A stretch of 64,000 nucleotides of DNA from CAG-791 sp963593905 (GCA_963593905.1 CAVBBL010000011.1:1-64000); one strand, 5' to 3'. Counted from the stretch's first letter, positions 6,785 to 16,239 are shown. Notes: generated by a model from the letters alone, not told the origin. Numbers and translations are program-made.

Positions 6785-9071
6785 ACGATCTGCGATTGTA
6801 ATTGATCAGGCAGCCGTCCAGGATGATCTCCCGTTCTTCGTCTGTCAGGTCGCCCAAAGTAACTGTGAAGGGCTTTAATTCCTCTCCCTTGACCACATAA
6901 CCTGTGATCTCCTGTGCATGGTCTGCCACAGCGCTGCGGATGCCCGGGAAGAAGAGGAAATCGTGGTTGGCAAAGGGAAGCTCCCCTGCCGGGATCACAA
7001 AGGGAAGCATACCCCAGTTGATCAGATTGGAGCGATAGCGCTTAGTAGCATACTCATTGGCCACATTTGCCCAGCCGCCCAATACCTTCTGGCAGGAAGC
7101 TGCCTGCTCTCTGGCAGAGCCGTCTCCGGGCTTTACAGCAAAGATAGTGGAACCAAAGCCGATATTGCTGTGATTTACCTCGGTGAACTGTGCCTTGATG
7201 GTCTTGACCACAGGCGCCAGCTCCGGCACAGCCTTGGCGGCACATTCTCCGGCCACCAGCGCCTCCTCTGCCTTGCGGATGCCCTTTGCCAGTCCCACGT
7301 AAGCAGGATCCTTTCTGGAAAGAGTGAACTCTGCCAGGCCCAGAGGATTGGAGCGATAGGAAGAAGTCTCACCGGAAGGAATCAGCTCATCGGTAGTGGT
7401 AACCGGATCATGGATCTCGGAAACCACCTTTAAGACCAGATTCTCCGGAAGAGGCTGCATAGCCGGCCAATCCTTGATGTTGGGGCCAAACTGTACCTCT
7501 GTATCCGGGTCGGCTACGCCGTGAGAGTCAAAGACACGGTTCTCATAAATCGTCTTGTCAAAGTGATAGCTATAGGTAGCCAGATCCTTATCCACGTCCG
7601 TAGCCGGCGTCAGGTAGCCCTTGTTAGCAGCAGTAGCGGCAATGGAGCGGGCATCCATCAAAGCCACGGAGGAAATCTGTCCGCTCTGGAGCTTGGATCC
7701 CTCTCTGTTCGGGAAGTTACGAGTCGAATGACGGATACTGAAGGCATTATTGGCAGGCGTATCTCCTGCGCCGAAGCAAGGTCCGCAGAATGCGGTCTTT
7801 AATACAGCGCCGGTCTCCATGATCTTGGCCGCACAGCCATTGCGGATCAGCTCCATATACACAGGCATGGAAGCCGGATATACACTCAATGTGAATTTAT
7901 CACTGCCGATGGAAGCACCTTCCAGAATCTCTGCTGCCTGACAGATATTCTCAAAGCCGCCGCCTGCACAGCCGGCGATAATACCCTGATCCACCAGAAG
8001 CTTTCCGCCTACGATCTTATCCTGCAGGGAGTAAGGCACTGCATTGTCCAGAGATACCTTTGCTCTCTCCTCCACATCGTGGAGCACATCCGCCAGGTTG
8101 GCATTGACCTCCTCGATGGTATAGACATTGCTGGGATGGAAGGGCATGGCGATCATAGGACGAATCGCGGAGAGGTCCACTTCCACCACGCCGTCATAGT
8201 AAGCCGGCTTCTTCGGAGAAAGCTTCCGATAACATTCCTTGCGGCCATGGATCTCATAGAACTTCTCTGTCTCCTCATCGGTCTCCCAGATAGAGGAAAG
8301 GCAGGTGGTCTCGGTGGTCATGACGTCGATACCGATTCGGAAATCCTCGCTGAGGGAAGCAATGCCGGGGCCTACGAATTCCATCACTTTATTTTTCACA
8401 AAGCCATTGGCAAATACGGCACCGATAATGGCCAAAGCTACGTCCTGCGGGCCTACGCCGCGAACCGGTGCGCCTGTCAGATGGATAGCCACTACCTCCG
8501 GACGCTTGATGTCGTAGGTCTGGTTCAGCAGCTGCTTTACCAGCTCCGGACCGCCCTCGCCCATAGCCATGGTACCCAATGCACCGTAACGGGTATGGGA
8601 GTCAGAGCCAAGGATCATGGCGCCGCTCTCTGCCAGCATTTCTCTCGCGAACTGATGGATGACTGCCTGATGAGGCGGTACATAGATGCCGCCGTATTTC
8701 TTGGCAGCCGTAAGGCCATACATGTGGTCATCCTCATTGATGGTGCCGCCTACAGCGCACAGAGAGTTATGACAGTTGGTCAGCACGTAAGGCATGGGAA
8801 AACGGGTCAGACCGGAAGCTCTGGCTGTCTGGATGATACCCACAAACGTGATGTCGTGGGAGGTCAGCTTGTCAAAGCGAATGCGCAGTGCCTCGCTGTT
8901 ATCCGACGTATTATGCTTCTCCAGGATCTGCCACGCCATGGTGCCGTTTTTCGCTTCCTCTTTGGTGGTATGTATCCCTGCTGCGGCCAGCGCCTGCTGT
9001 GCGTTCTGATCATCCGGCAGGAAGGTGCCGTCCTCCAGATAATACATGCCCTGCTTTTTCAGTTCTATCAT
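6780..9071 (-). CDS. Aconitase-family hydratase
   Basis: This 763-residue protein belongs to the aconitase superfamily and would be a 4Fe-4S hydro-lyase. Visible motifs are GSDSHTRYGALGTMAMGEGG (around residues 155-175), the cluster ligands GCAGGG and FCGPCFGAGD (C-x2-C), and the swivelling C-terminal domain. Length and layout resemble the YbhJ-type hydratases more than classical AcnA (about 890 residues), so citrate/isocitrate specificity is not certain. It is a single gene; no citrate synthase or isocitrate dehydrogenase is next to it. AAAGGAC lies ahead of the ATG at 9071. Confidence 0.8.
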   Translation of the reverse strand: MIELKKQGMYYLEDGTFLPDDQNAQQALAAAGIHTTKEEAKNGTMAWQILEKHNTSDNSEALRIRFDKLTSHDITFVGIIQTARASGLTRFPMPYVLTNCHNSLCAVGGTINEDDHMYGLTAAKKYGGIYVPPHQAVIHQFAREMLAESGAMILGSDSHTRYGALGTMAMGEGGPELVKQLLNQTYDIKRPEVVAIHLTGAPVRGVGPQDVALAIIGAVFANGFVKNKVMEFVGPGIASLSEDFRIGIDVMTTETTCLSSIWETDEETEKFYEIHGRKECYRKLSPKKPAYYDGVVEVDLSAIRPMIAMPFHPSNVYTIEEVNANLADVLHDVEERAKVSLDNAVPYSLQDKIVGGKLLVDQGIIAGCAGGGFENICQAAEILEGASIGSDKFTLSVYPASMPVYMELIRNGCAAKIMETGAVLKTAFCGPCFGAGDTPANNAFSIRHSTRNFPNREGSKLQSGQISSVALMDARSIAATAANKGYLTPATDVDKDLATYSYHFDKTIYENRVFDSHGVADPDTEVQFGPNIKDWPAMQPLPENLVLKVVSEIHDPVTTTDELIPSGETSSYRSNPLGLAEFTLSRKDPAYVGLAKGIRKAEEALVAGECAAKAVPELAPVVKTIKAQFTEVNHSNIGFGSTIFAVKPGDGSAREQAASCQKVLGGWANVANEYATKRYRSNLINWGMLPFVIPAGELPFANHDFLFFPGIRSAVADHAQEITGYVVKGEELKPFTVTLGDLTDEEREIILDGCLINYNRRSL

Positions 9072-9104
9072 GCCCTGTGTCCTTTCTCTTTATATTCATA
9101 TGGG

Positions 9105-9150
9105 CACTCCCACGCCGCAGCAGTTGCTGCGGCGGCAGGAGCACCCATTC
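9105..9150 (-). repeat. Hairpin in the hydratase leader
   Basis: CCGCAGCAACTGCTGCGG forms a perfect stem, with GGGTGCTCC and GGAGTGCCC partly pairing outside it. It resembles module a of element B and again lies directly upstream of a gene start. Confidence 0.5.
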
Positions 9151-9216
9151 CGTGGATCTGTTCTTCTGTTGTATCTGTCGTCTTACTTTTGTACTTTACT
9201 TACTTTTATATTTTTC

Positions 9217-11745
9217 TTACTTTTTCACAGTCTTCTTTGCTGCGGTCTTAGAAGCCTGAGGCTTTTTCTCTGTCAGTGTTACCTTATCCAGCTTCCAGAT
9301 GTCATCTACGTACTCCTGGATGGTGCGGTCGGAGCTGAACTTGCCGGCACTGGCGGTATTTAAAAGTGCCATTCTTGCCCAGCGTGTCTGATCCTTATAA
9401 GCCTCTTCCACCTGACGCTGTGCCTCTGCGTAGGACTCGAAATCCTTCAGGATGAAGTAGCGGTCTGCTCTGGTGGTGCCCTGGTTGGTCAGCAGGGAGT
9501 TATACAGCGGGCGGAAACGCTCCGGATCATCCGGTGCATAGGCGCCGTTGATCAGCTGCATCAATACCTGTCTGATGTTCTGGTCATTGTTAAAGATGTA
9601 ATTAGGATCATAGCCGCCGTTGTTCTCGAAGTTAATGACTTCTTCAGAGGACAGACCGAAGATCACGGCATTCTCTCTGCCTACCTGCTCTACGATCTCT
9701 ACGTTCGCGCCGTCCATGGTGCCGATGGTCACTGCGCCGTTGAGCATCATCTTCATGTTGCCGGTACCGGAAGCCTCCTTGCTGGCTGTGGAAATCTGCT
9801 CGGAAACATCTGCTGCCGCAAAGATGATCTCTGCGTTGGAAACACGGTAATCCTCAATGAAGACCACCTTGATCATATCGTGAATAGCAGGATCGTTATT
9901 AACTACATCTGCCACTGCGTTGATCAGCTTAATAGTCAGCTTTGCATTGCGATAACCTGCTGCGGCCTTGGCACCGAAGATAAAGGTGTGCTTCTCGATG
10001 GTGCGGTTCGGATCAGCCTTCAGCTGATTATACAGGTACATAACGTGCAGGATATTCAGCAGCTGTCTCTTGTACTCGTGGAGACGCTTTACCTGTACGT
10101 CAAAGATGGAGCGGGGATCTACTACTACACCGTTGTGCTCCTCGATGTACTTGGCCAGACGTACCTTATTCTGGTACTTGATGTTCATGAATTCCTGCTG
10201 TGCCTTAGCATCGTCAGCGTAAACCTTCAGGCCGTCCAGACGGGAGAGATCGGTGATCCACTCATCGCCGATGTGGGCGGTGATCCAGTCAGCCAGCAGC
10301 GGGTTGCCGTGAAGCAGGAACCGTCTCTGGGTGATACCGTTGGTCTTATTATTAAACTTCTCCGGGAACATCTGATAGAAGTCCTTAAGCTCCTGATTCT
10401 TCAGAATCTCGGTGTGGAGCTTTGCCACACCATTTACAGAGAAGCCGGCTACGATAGCCATATTAGCCATCTTCACCTGTCCGTCATAGATGATCGCCAT
10501 CTTGCGGATCTTTTCATCTACATTGACACCGGGCTCATTGTCATAGCGTCTGTGTACTTCCTCGATGAAGCGGCGGTTGATCTCCTCTACGATCTGGTAT
10601 ACACGGGGCAGCAGCTGGGAGAAGAGCTCGATGGGCCATTTCTCCAGTGCCTCTGCCATGATGGTGTGGTTGGTGTAAGCACAGGACTTGGTAGTTACTT
10701 CCCATGCCTCATCCCAGGTCAGTGCATATTCATCCATGAGGATGCGCATCAGCTCCGGTACTGTCAGAGTCGGATGAGTGTCGTTCATCTGGAAGACGAA
10801 CTTCTCGTGAAGCTTGCACAGATCCTTATTGCGGGTGAGATACTTCTTAATAGCCTGCTGCAGGGTAGCGGAAACAAAGAAATACTGCTGTTTTAAGCGC
10901 AGCTCCTTGCCCTGATAGTGGTCATCGCAGGGATAAAGGACTTCGCAGATATTGCGGGCTAAGTTCTCCTGCTCTACCGCCTGACGATAGTCACCCTTGT
11001 CAAAGGAATCCAGACGGAAGCACTGTACAGGCTCTGCGTCCCAGATACGCAGGGTGTCTACAAATCCATTGCCATAGCCGATAACAGGCAGATCATAGGG
11101 AACTGCCTTGACAGCCCGATAATCCTCCTGCTTGAACATGGTGCGGCCGGTCTCTGTCACATAGGAAGAAACTCTTCCGTAGAAGTGTACTTCCTGCGCA
11201 TACTCAGGACGGCGCAGTTCTAAGGGATTGCCGTTCTCCAGCCAGTTATCCGGTACTTCTACCTGATAGCCGTTCTCAATTTTCTGCTTGAACATGCCAT
11301 AGCGATAGCGGATGCCGGCGCCGTATACAGCATAGTTCAGGGTAGCCAGAGAATCCAGGAAGCAGGCTGCCAGACGGCCGAGACCGCCGTTGCCCAGTGC
11401 TGCATCCGGCTCTTCATCCTCGATGGCATTGATGTCAAAGCCCAGCTCATCCAGAGCTTCTGCAACAGGCTTATAAGCCTGCAGGTTGATAGCATCGTTA
11501 CCGAAAGCACGGCCCATCAAAAATTCCATGGACAGATAGACCAATGTCTTGGGGTTCTGCTCATCAAAAGCCTGCTGGGTGCGCATCCAGCAGTCAATGA
11601 TCTGATCCTTTAAGGCCAGTGCGGCTGCCTGGAAAACCTGCTGCTTGGTAGCCTCTGCCACGGTCTTGCGGTAGGTCGTCTTGATATTATACTCTACGCT
11701 GGTCTTGAATAATTCCTTGTCAAATTTGAGCTGCGGCTTATTCAT
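9217..11745 (-). CDS. glgP: Glycogen phosphorylase
   Basis: This 842-residue GT35 enzyme releases glucose-1-phosphate from alpha-1,4-glucans. The pyridoxal phosphate site is EASGTGNMKMMLNGA (around residue 660), followed by TIGTMDGANVEI. The sequence is full length from TVAEATKQQVF through the C-terminal DRTIQEYVDDIW. A lysine-rich tail (ASKTAAKKTVKK) extends beyond the usual end. The start at 11745 follows a GGGAG site; an upstream ATG at 11793 would overlap the leader and has no good site. The upstream region contains the ileS terminator and a TATAAT box, so it is probably transcribed alone. Confidence 0.95.
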   Translation of the reverse strand: MNKPQLKFDKELFKTSVEYNIKTTYRKTVAEATKQQVFQAAALALKDQIIDCWMRTQQAFDEQNPKTLVYLSMEFLMGRAFGNDAINLQAYKPVAEALDELGFDINAIEDEEPDAALGNGGLGRLAACFLDSLATLNYAVYGAGIRYRYGMFKQKIENGYQVEVPDNWLENGNPLELRRPEYAQEVHFYGRVSSYVTETGRTMFKQEDYRAVKAVPYDLPVIGYGNGFVDTLRIWDAEPVQCFRLDSFDKGDYRQAVEQENLARNICEVLYPCDDHYQGKELRLKQQYFFVSATLQQAIKKYLTRNKDLCKLHEKFVFQMNDTHPTLTVPELMRILMDEYALTWDEAWEVTTKSCAYTNHTIMAEALEKWPIELFSQLLPRVYQIVEEINRRFIEEVHRRYDNEPGVNVDEKIRKMAIIYDGQVKMANMAIVAGFSVNGVAKLHTEILKNQELKDFYQMFPEKFNNKTNGITQRRFLLHGNPLLADWITAHIGDEWITDLSRLDGLKVYADDAKAQQEFMNIKYQNKVRLAKYIEEHNGVVVDPRSIFDVQVKRLHEYKRQLLNILHVMYLYNQLKADPNRTIEKHTFIFGAKAAAGYRNAKLTIKLINAVADVVNNDPAIHDMIKVVFIEDYRVSNAEIIFAAADVSEQISTASKEASGTGNMKMMLNGAVTIGTMDGANVEIVEQVGRENAVIFGLSSEEVINFENNGGYDPNYIFNNDQNIRQVLMQLINGAYAPDDPERFRPLYNSLLTNQGTTRADRYFILKDFESYAEAQRQVEEAYKDQTRWARMALLNTASAGKFSSDRTIQEYVDDIWKLDKVTLTEKKPQASKTAAKKTVKK

Positions 11746-11819
11746 TAGAATATTTCTCCCTCCTGTTTTGTATAGGTAAAGCCCGTAGGTCAATAGGTTC
11801 TTTATAAAATGCCTGTTTT

Positions 11820-11848
11820 ATTATACAAGTTTTTGACCAAAAAGCAAA
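11820..11848 (-). promoter_or_regulatory. Putative glgP promoter
   Basis: TATAAT lies at 11825-11820 on the minus strand, with a weak TTTGCT 17 bp upstream that overlaps the foot of the ileS terminator. The -10 box is convincing and the -35 box is not. Confidence 0.45.
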
Positions 11849-11884
11849 CCGCCCGGGATGCAATGACGCATTCCGGGCGGTTTG
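11838..11884 (-). terminator. ileS terminator
   Basis: CAAACCGCCCGGGATGC (11845-11861) pairs with GCATTCCGGGCGGTTTG (11868-11884) with a single mismatch. On the minus strand it is followed by a short T-run. It separates ileS from glgP. Confidence 0.85.
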
Positions 11885-12002
11885 CGGTACAGTTCACACA
11901 GACAGCGGCAAGCCCCGGCAAAAATATCCGACTCCAGGAGATGCCTGTTTTATGTCCTTACAGTATCTGTACGATATCCGTACAGTAATACTGTGACTGT
12001 CC

Positions 12003-15000
12003 TTACTGTTTCTCAACGCCGATGGTTACCTTCTCTCCGTTGACATCCCACTCTTTTTCATTGGCCAGAGTGACATTCTCGGAAATACCGTCTGCCAGGA
12101 CCTTGTCAGCGATAGCCTTCTCATGCTTCTTCGCGATCTCTGCCAGCTTTGCATTGCCGGTCAGGGATACATGGATATGATCCATTACCTCAAAACCGGA
12201 ATCCTTACGCATGGTCTGGATCTTGGAGATCAGCTCATAGACAAAGCCTTCCTCGATGAGTTCGGGGGTTAAGTTGGTATCCAGCACCACGGTCACATCC
12301 CCATCCTCCTGGGAAATATAGCCTTCCTTCTGGGTCATCTCAATGAGCAGATCCTCTTCTGTCAGGGAAACCTGTGTGCCGTCCACCTCAAACTGCAGGG
12401 TGCCGTCCTTTTTCAGGCTGTCCATAGCAGCATTGCCGTCCAGCTCTCCCAGCACCTTCTTGATGCCGCCCAGGCACTTGCCGTACTTAGGACCTACGGT
12501 GCGCAGCTGAGGCTTAAAGGTATAGGTGGTGAAATCACGCACATCGTCGGTGAATACTACCTTCTTGACATTGAGCTCGTCCTGCACGATCTCCTGGCAG
12601 AAGGCATCCAGTGCTTCCGGTGCCTTGACGAACATCTGGCCGATGGGCTGACGATTCTTGATATTACCGGTATTTCTGCATGCACGTCCCATGACAACTA
12701 CCTTCAGGACTTCTTCCATGCGGTTTTCCAGTTCCCGGTCGATATGGGCTTCCTCTGCCTTGGGATAATCACACAGATGGATGCTCAAAGGTGCAGATGC
12801 ATCTACACTGCGGACAATATTCTGGTAAATCTCCTCGGTCATGAAGGGAATCATAGGTGCTGCGCACTTGCATACATTTACCAGTGCGGTATACAGGGTC
12901 ATGTAAGCATTGATCTTGTCCTGCTCCATGCCCTTTGCCCAGAAACGTTCACGGCTGCGGCGGACATACCAGTTGCTCAGCTCATCTACGAAGTTCTCCA
13001 GGACCACAGTGGCCTCGGTGATCTTGTACTGATCCAGATCCGCATCCGTCTCCTGGATCATGGTATTCATCTTGGAGAGGAGCCACTTGTCCATGACAGG
13101 AAGCTGTGCGTAGTCCAGGGTGTACTTGGTGGGATTGAACTGATCGATCTCTGCGTACAGGGTGTAGAAGGCATAGGTATTCCACAGTGTGCCCATGAAC
13201 TTACGCTGGCCTTCCTGTACGGCCTTTCCATAGAACTTATTGGGCAGCCAGGGTGCGGAGTTGCTGTAGAAATACCAGCGGATCGCATCCGCGCCATAGG
13301 TCTTTAACGCATCGAAGGGATCTACCGCATTGCCCTTGCTCTTACTCATCTTCTGGCCGTTCTCATCCTGTACCAGACCAAGGACGATGACATTCTTGTA
13401 AGGTGCCTGGTTAAAGAGGATGGTGGACTCTGCCAACAGTGAATAAAACCATCCTCTGGTCTGATCCACTGCCTCGGAGATGAACTGTGCCGGGAACTGC
13501 TTCTTAAAAGTCTCCTGGTTCTCAAAAGGATAGTGATGCTGTGCGAAAGGCATAGCGCCGGAATCAAACCAGCAGTCGATCACCTCCGGCACACGGCTCA
13601 TGGAAGCGCCGCACTTCGGGCAGGGAATCTTCACGGCATCGATATAAGGTCTGTGCAGCTCCACCTTTTCCGCCTCGGGATCACCGGAAAGCTCTGCCAG
13701 CTCCTTTCTGCTGCCGACGGAGAGCTGCTCTCCGCAATCCGGGCATTCCCAAATGTTCAGAGGGGTGCCCCAATAGCGGTTACGGGAGATGCCCCAGTCC
13801 TGAATATTCTCCAGCCAGTCACCGAAACGTCCCTCGCCGATGGACTTGGGAATCCAGTTAATGGTCTTGTTATTGTTGATCAGATCCTGCTTTACTGCCG
13901 TCATCTTGATAAACCAGGACTCACGGGCATAGTAAATCAGGGGTGTGCCGCAGCGCCAGCAATGAGGATAGCTGTGCTCGAACTTCGGTGCTGCAAAGAG
14001 CAGTCCCTTCTTATCCAGATCTTCCAATACCATGGGATCTGCCTTCTTGCAGAATACACCGGCATAAGGAGTCTCCGCCGTCATCTCGCCCTTGCTGTCC
14101 ACCAGCTGTACGAAAGGCAGATTATAATTCCGGCCTACCTTGGCATCGTCTTCACCGAAGGCCGGTGCGATATGTACGATACCGGTACCGTCTGTCATGG
14201 TGACATAGGTATCGCAGACTACGTAGTAGCCCTTCTTATGCTGCTTGGCAATGATCTGCTGTGCGCAGTCAAATAAAGGCTCATATTCCTTGTATTCCAG
14301 ATCTGTGCCCTTGTAGGTCTCCAGCACAGTATAAGCCGGTGTGCCTTCCTCACGGGGCAGTTCCCCCAGCACCTTATCAGCCAGTGCCTGTGCTAAAACA
14401 TAGGTATAGCCGTCCGCAGCCTTTACCTTGATATAAGTCTCCTCCGGGTTTACGCAAAGTGCCACGTTGCTGGGCAGTGTCCAGGGGGTAGTGGTCCATG
14501 CCAGGAAATAGGCATCTTCCTCTACCATCTTAAAGCGGGCAATGGCAGAGCGTTCCTTGACATCCTTATAGCCCTGTGCCACTTCGTGGGAGGACAGAGG
14601 GGTGCCGCAGCGAGGGCAGTAGGGAACGATCTTAAAGCCTTCATATAAGAGGCCCTTCTTCCAGATTTCGTTTAATGCCCACCACTCAGACTCGATATAG
14701 TCATTCTCATAGGTGACATAGGGGTGCTCCATGTCTGCCCAGAAGCCTACAGTGCCGGAGAAATCCTCCCACATGCTCTTGTACTTCCAGACGCTTTCCT
14801 TACACTTTTCTACAAAGGGCTCGATGCCGTACTCCTCGATCTGCTCCTTGCCGTTGATACCGATCTGCTTCTCCACTTCCAGCTCTACCGGCAGGCCATG
14901 GGTATCCCAGCCGGCCTTGCGGGGCACCTGATAGCCCTTCATGGTGCGGTATCTGGGAATCATATCCTTGATGACACGGGTCAGCACGTGACCGATATGG

Positions 15001-15161
15001 GGCTTGCCGTTTGCCGTGGGCGGACCGTCATAAAACATATAGGTAGGGCAGCCTTCCCTCTCCTCAATGCTCTTTTCAAAGATCTGATTGTCATCCCAGA
15101 ACTTTTCTGTGGCTTTTTCCCGTTCCACGAAGTTCAGGTCCGGATTTACCTTTTTGTACAT
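12003..15161 (-). CDS. ileS: Isoleucyl-tRNA synthetase (type 2)
   Basis: This 1052-residue class I synthetase charges tRNA-Ile. The ATP motifs are PHIGH (around residue 57) and KMSKS in GQKMSKSKGNAVDPF (around residue 600). An editing domain lies between them. Cys pairs are seen in CPRCGTP, CPDCGEQ and CPKCGAS. Length and motifs match the eukaryote-like type 2 form, a group known for natural mupirocin tolerance; that phenotype is inferred from the family only. AAAAGGAG lies six bases before the ATG at 15161. It is controlled by a T-box leader. Confidence 0.96.
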   Translation of the reverse strand: MYKKVNPDLNFVEREKATEKFWDDNQIFEKSIEEREGCPTYMFYDGPPTANGKPHIGHVLTRVIKDMIPRYRTMKGYQVPRKAGWDTHGLPVELEVEKQIGINGKEQIEEYGIEPFVEKCKESVWKYKSMWEDFSGTVGFWADMEHPYVTYENDYIESEWWALNEIWKKGLLYEGFKIVPYCPRCGTPLSSHEVAQGYKDVKERSAIARFKMVEEDAYFLAWTTTPWTLPSNVALCVNPEETYIKVKAADGYTYVLAQALADKVLGELPREEGTPAYTVLETYKGTDLEYKEYEPLFDCAQQIIAKQHKKGYYVVCDTYVTMTDGTGIVHIAPAFGEDDAKVGRNYNLPFVQLVDSKGEMTAETPYAGVFCKKADPMVLEDLDKKGLLFAAPKFEHSYPHCWRCGTPLIYYARESWFIKMTAVKQDLINNNKTINWIPKSIGEGRFGDWLENIQDWGISRNRYWGTPLNIWECPDCGEQLSVGSRKELAELSGDPEAEKVELHRPYIDAVKIPCPKCGASMSRVPEVIDCWFDSGAMPFAQHHYPFENQETFKKQFPAQFISEAVDQTRGWFYSLLAESTILFNQAPYKNVIVLGLVQDENGQKMSKSKGNAVDPFDALKTYGADAIRWYFYSNSAPWLPNKFYGKAVQEGQRKFMGTLWNTYAFYTLYAEIDQFNPTKYTLDYAQLPVMDKWLLSKMNTMIQETDADLDQYKITEATVVLENFVDELSNWYVRRSRERFWAKGMEQDKINAYMTLYTALVNVCKCAAPMIPFMTEEIYQNIVRSVDASAPLSIHLCDYPKAEEAHIDRELENRMEEVLKVVVMGRACRNTGNIKNRQPIGQMFVKAPEALDAFCQEIVQDELNVKKVVFTDDVRDFTTYTFKPQLRTVGPKYGKCLGGIKKVLGELDGNAAMDSLKKDGTLQFEVDGTQVSLTEEDLLIEMTQKEGYISQEDGDVTVVLDTNLTPELIEEGFVYELISKIQTMRKDSGFEVMDHIHVSLTGNAKLAEIAKKHEKAIADKVLADGISENVTLANEKEWDVNGEKVTIGVEKQ

Positions 15162-15171
15162 GGCTCTCTCC

Positions 15172-15223
15172 TTTTCTATTATGATGTAGTTTTCTATTGT
15201 GATGTAGTTTTCTCTTATGCCGC
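15172..15223 (-). repeat. 18-bp tandem repeat in the ileS leader
   Basis: Two perfect-length units with consensus TTTTCTATTRTGATGTAG occupy 15172-15189 and 15190-15207, and a partial third follows. They lie between the ileS ribosome binding site and the T-box terminator. Confidence 0.65.
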
Positions 15224-15300
15224 AAATGACCCACGGCAGCAGGAAGAGAATTTCGCAAGAGTGAATTCCCGTGCCTCTTTGCCGCAGTCTGCATGCGATA
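15210..15300 (-). repeat. Degenerate element B in the ileS leader
   Basis: In the minus sense, a worn hairpin b (GGGAATTCACTC with GCGAAATTCTC) is followed by CTGCTGCCGTGG resembling hairpin a. It sits between the T-box terminator and the ileS start. Pairing is partly lost, which suggests an old copy. Confidence 0.5.
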
Positions 15301-15545
15301 AACTAAAAAAAGCCCCGTCCTGTACGGACGAGACTGATCACTCGCTAAACCACCGTAAGACATACGGGCATCTCTGCCTTATATGCGTCCCCGTAACATG
15401 GAAACACTCGGCAGCACCTACTGCATCCTTCGGCGCTGCAGCTCGGAAGGGATATTCTGCCTGCATCTACCGGTACCGGGCTCTCACCATCCCCGGCTCG
15501 CTGCCGCTTTCGATCGCAGGCGTACTGTCTTCGTCATCGCTGTTA
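15300..15545 (-). promoter_or_regulatory. T-box riboswitch leader of ileS
   Basis: The leader has the T-box hallmarks in order. Stem I has AGTACG on the 5' side of the specifier loop, a GCCTGC/GCAGGC stem, and an apical CCGGGGATGGTGAGAG loop. The 3' side of the specifier loop is AGAATATCCC, containing ATC (Ile). The antiterminator sequence ACGGTGGTTTAGCGAG is followed by a terminator hairpin (GTCC-GTAC-AGGAC region, 15305-15332) and a T-run. Uncharged tRNA-Ile is expected to pair and permit readthrough. Confidence 0.9.
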
Positions 15546-15551
15546 TGCCCG

Positions 15552-15581
15552 ATTATACGGCGGTTTTTCAGATGTTGTCAA
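15552..15581 (-). promoter_or_regulatory. ileS promoter
   Basis: A perfect TTGACA (15581-15576) and a perfect TATAAT (15557-15552) lie 18 bp apart, just upstream of the T-box leader. Confidence 0.85.
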
Positions 15582-15744
15582 GAGGACAAGGGGAAGGCCG
15601 CACATCGTCTCCCGTTTTCCCTGCAGGTCATCCGCACATCTATTGAAGAGAGATGCCTACAGCCCCGGCAACGGCCACAGCTTTCCCTGTTACGTTTCTT
15701 ATACACCCCCTGCATTATCATAAGCTCAACAAAACAAAAACAAA

Positions 15745-15766
15745 GCACCTTACAAAAAGAAAGGTG
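15745..15766 (+). repeat. Repeat motif before the first small peptide gene
   Basis: GCACCTTACAAAAAG begins here and recurs before the second peptide gene (15930-15953). A shortened form, GCACCTTAAAAAAG, occurs at 16109 after it. The first copy can fold as CACCTT/AAGGTG and the second as GCAC/GTGC. Confidence 0.6.
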
Positions 15767-15802
15767 AAGCAAAATTATAACAAATGAAAGGAGAACACAA
15801 CA

Positions 15803-15886
15803 ATGGTCACTATCGAGGAAATCATCAAGAAGTACAATCTGAACCTGAATCCTGAAGATCTTTCCGCAAAGCTGATTATCTTCTAA
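15803..15886 (+). CDS. Small unrecognised peptide 1 (27 aa)
   Basis: A 27-residue peptide with a good AAAGGAG site (15787-15793) nine bases before the ATG. It contains TIEEIIKKYNLN, then NPED, and ends in LIIF. Its neighbour 94 bp downstream shares the TIEE(I/L)IKK segment, the P-x-D spacing and the hydrophobic C-terminal II(V)F. Two related short frames with strong binding sites, a shared repeat and a terminator argue for real genes. No signal peptide, cysteine or double-glycine cleavage site is seen and no modifying enzyme is adjacent. Signalling peptide or modified-peptide precursor are guesses; the function is unknown. Confidence 0.6.
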   Translation: MVTIEEIIKKYNLNLNPEDLSAKLIIF

Positions 15887-15980
15887 GGATATCCGCATAA
15901 ATTAAACGAAAATTAAAGCAAAAAACAATGCACCTTACAAAAAGAAAAAGTGCATCAACTACTAAAAAAGGAGAAAAAAA

Positions 15981-16100
15981 ATGACAGTAAACAATACTTT
16001 GGAATCCCCCGTTATCACCATCGAAGAGCTCATTAAGAAATTACATCGGGACCCTGCGGATTTTTATGTACCGCCTGTACAGACAATCATCGTATTCTAA
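15981..16100 (+). CDS. Small unrecognised peptide 2 (39 aa)
   Basis: A 39-residue peptide with AAAAAAGGAG eight bases before the ATG. An N-terminal extension precedes VITIEELIKKL, then DPADF, a proline pair (VPP), and a C-terminal TIIVF. It is a paralogue of the preceding 27-residue peptide. A strong terminator follows 22 bp after the stop, so the pair forms a compact plus-strand unit between ileS and the GH3 gene, both of which are on the other strand. Function unknown. Confidence 0.62.
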   Translation: MTVNNTLESPVITIEELIKKLHRDPADFYVPPVQTIIVF

Positions 16101-16120
16101 CAACATCAGCACCTTAAAAA

Positions 16121-16163
16121 AGAGAACCGAATGACCACCTGGTGTCATCCGGTTCTCTTTTTA
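16121..16163. terminator. Terminator after the small peptide genes
   Basis: AGAGAACCGAATGACC pairs with GGTGTCATCCGGTTCTCT (two mismatches), followed by TTTTTATT on the plus strand. It may also serve the convergent GH3 gene. Confidence 0.85.
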
Positions 16164-16239
16164 TTTGCATTCCGCCGAAGGCGTTAAGGAAATGCTGATT
16201 CAATCCGTATTTCCTTAGCTTTACCGAAATCTTCCGTTT

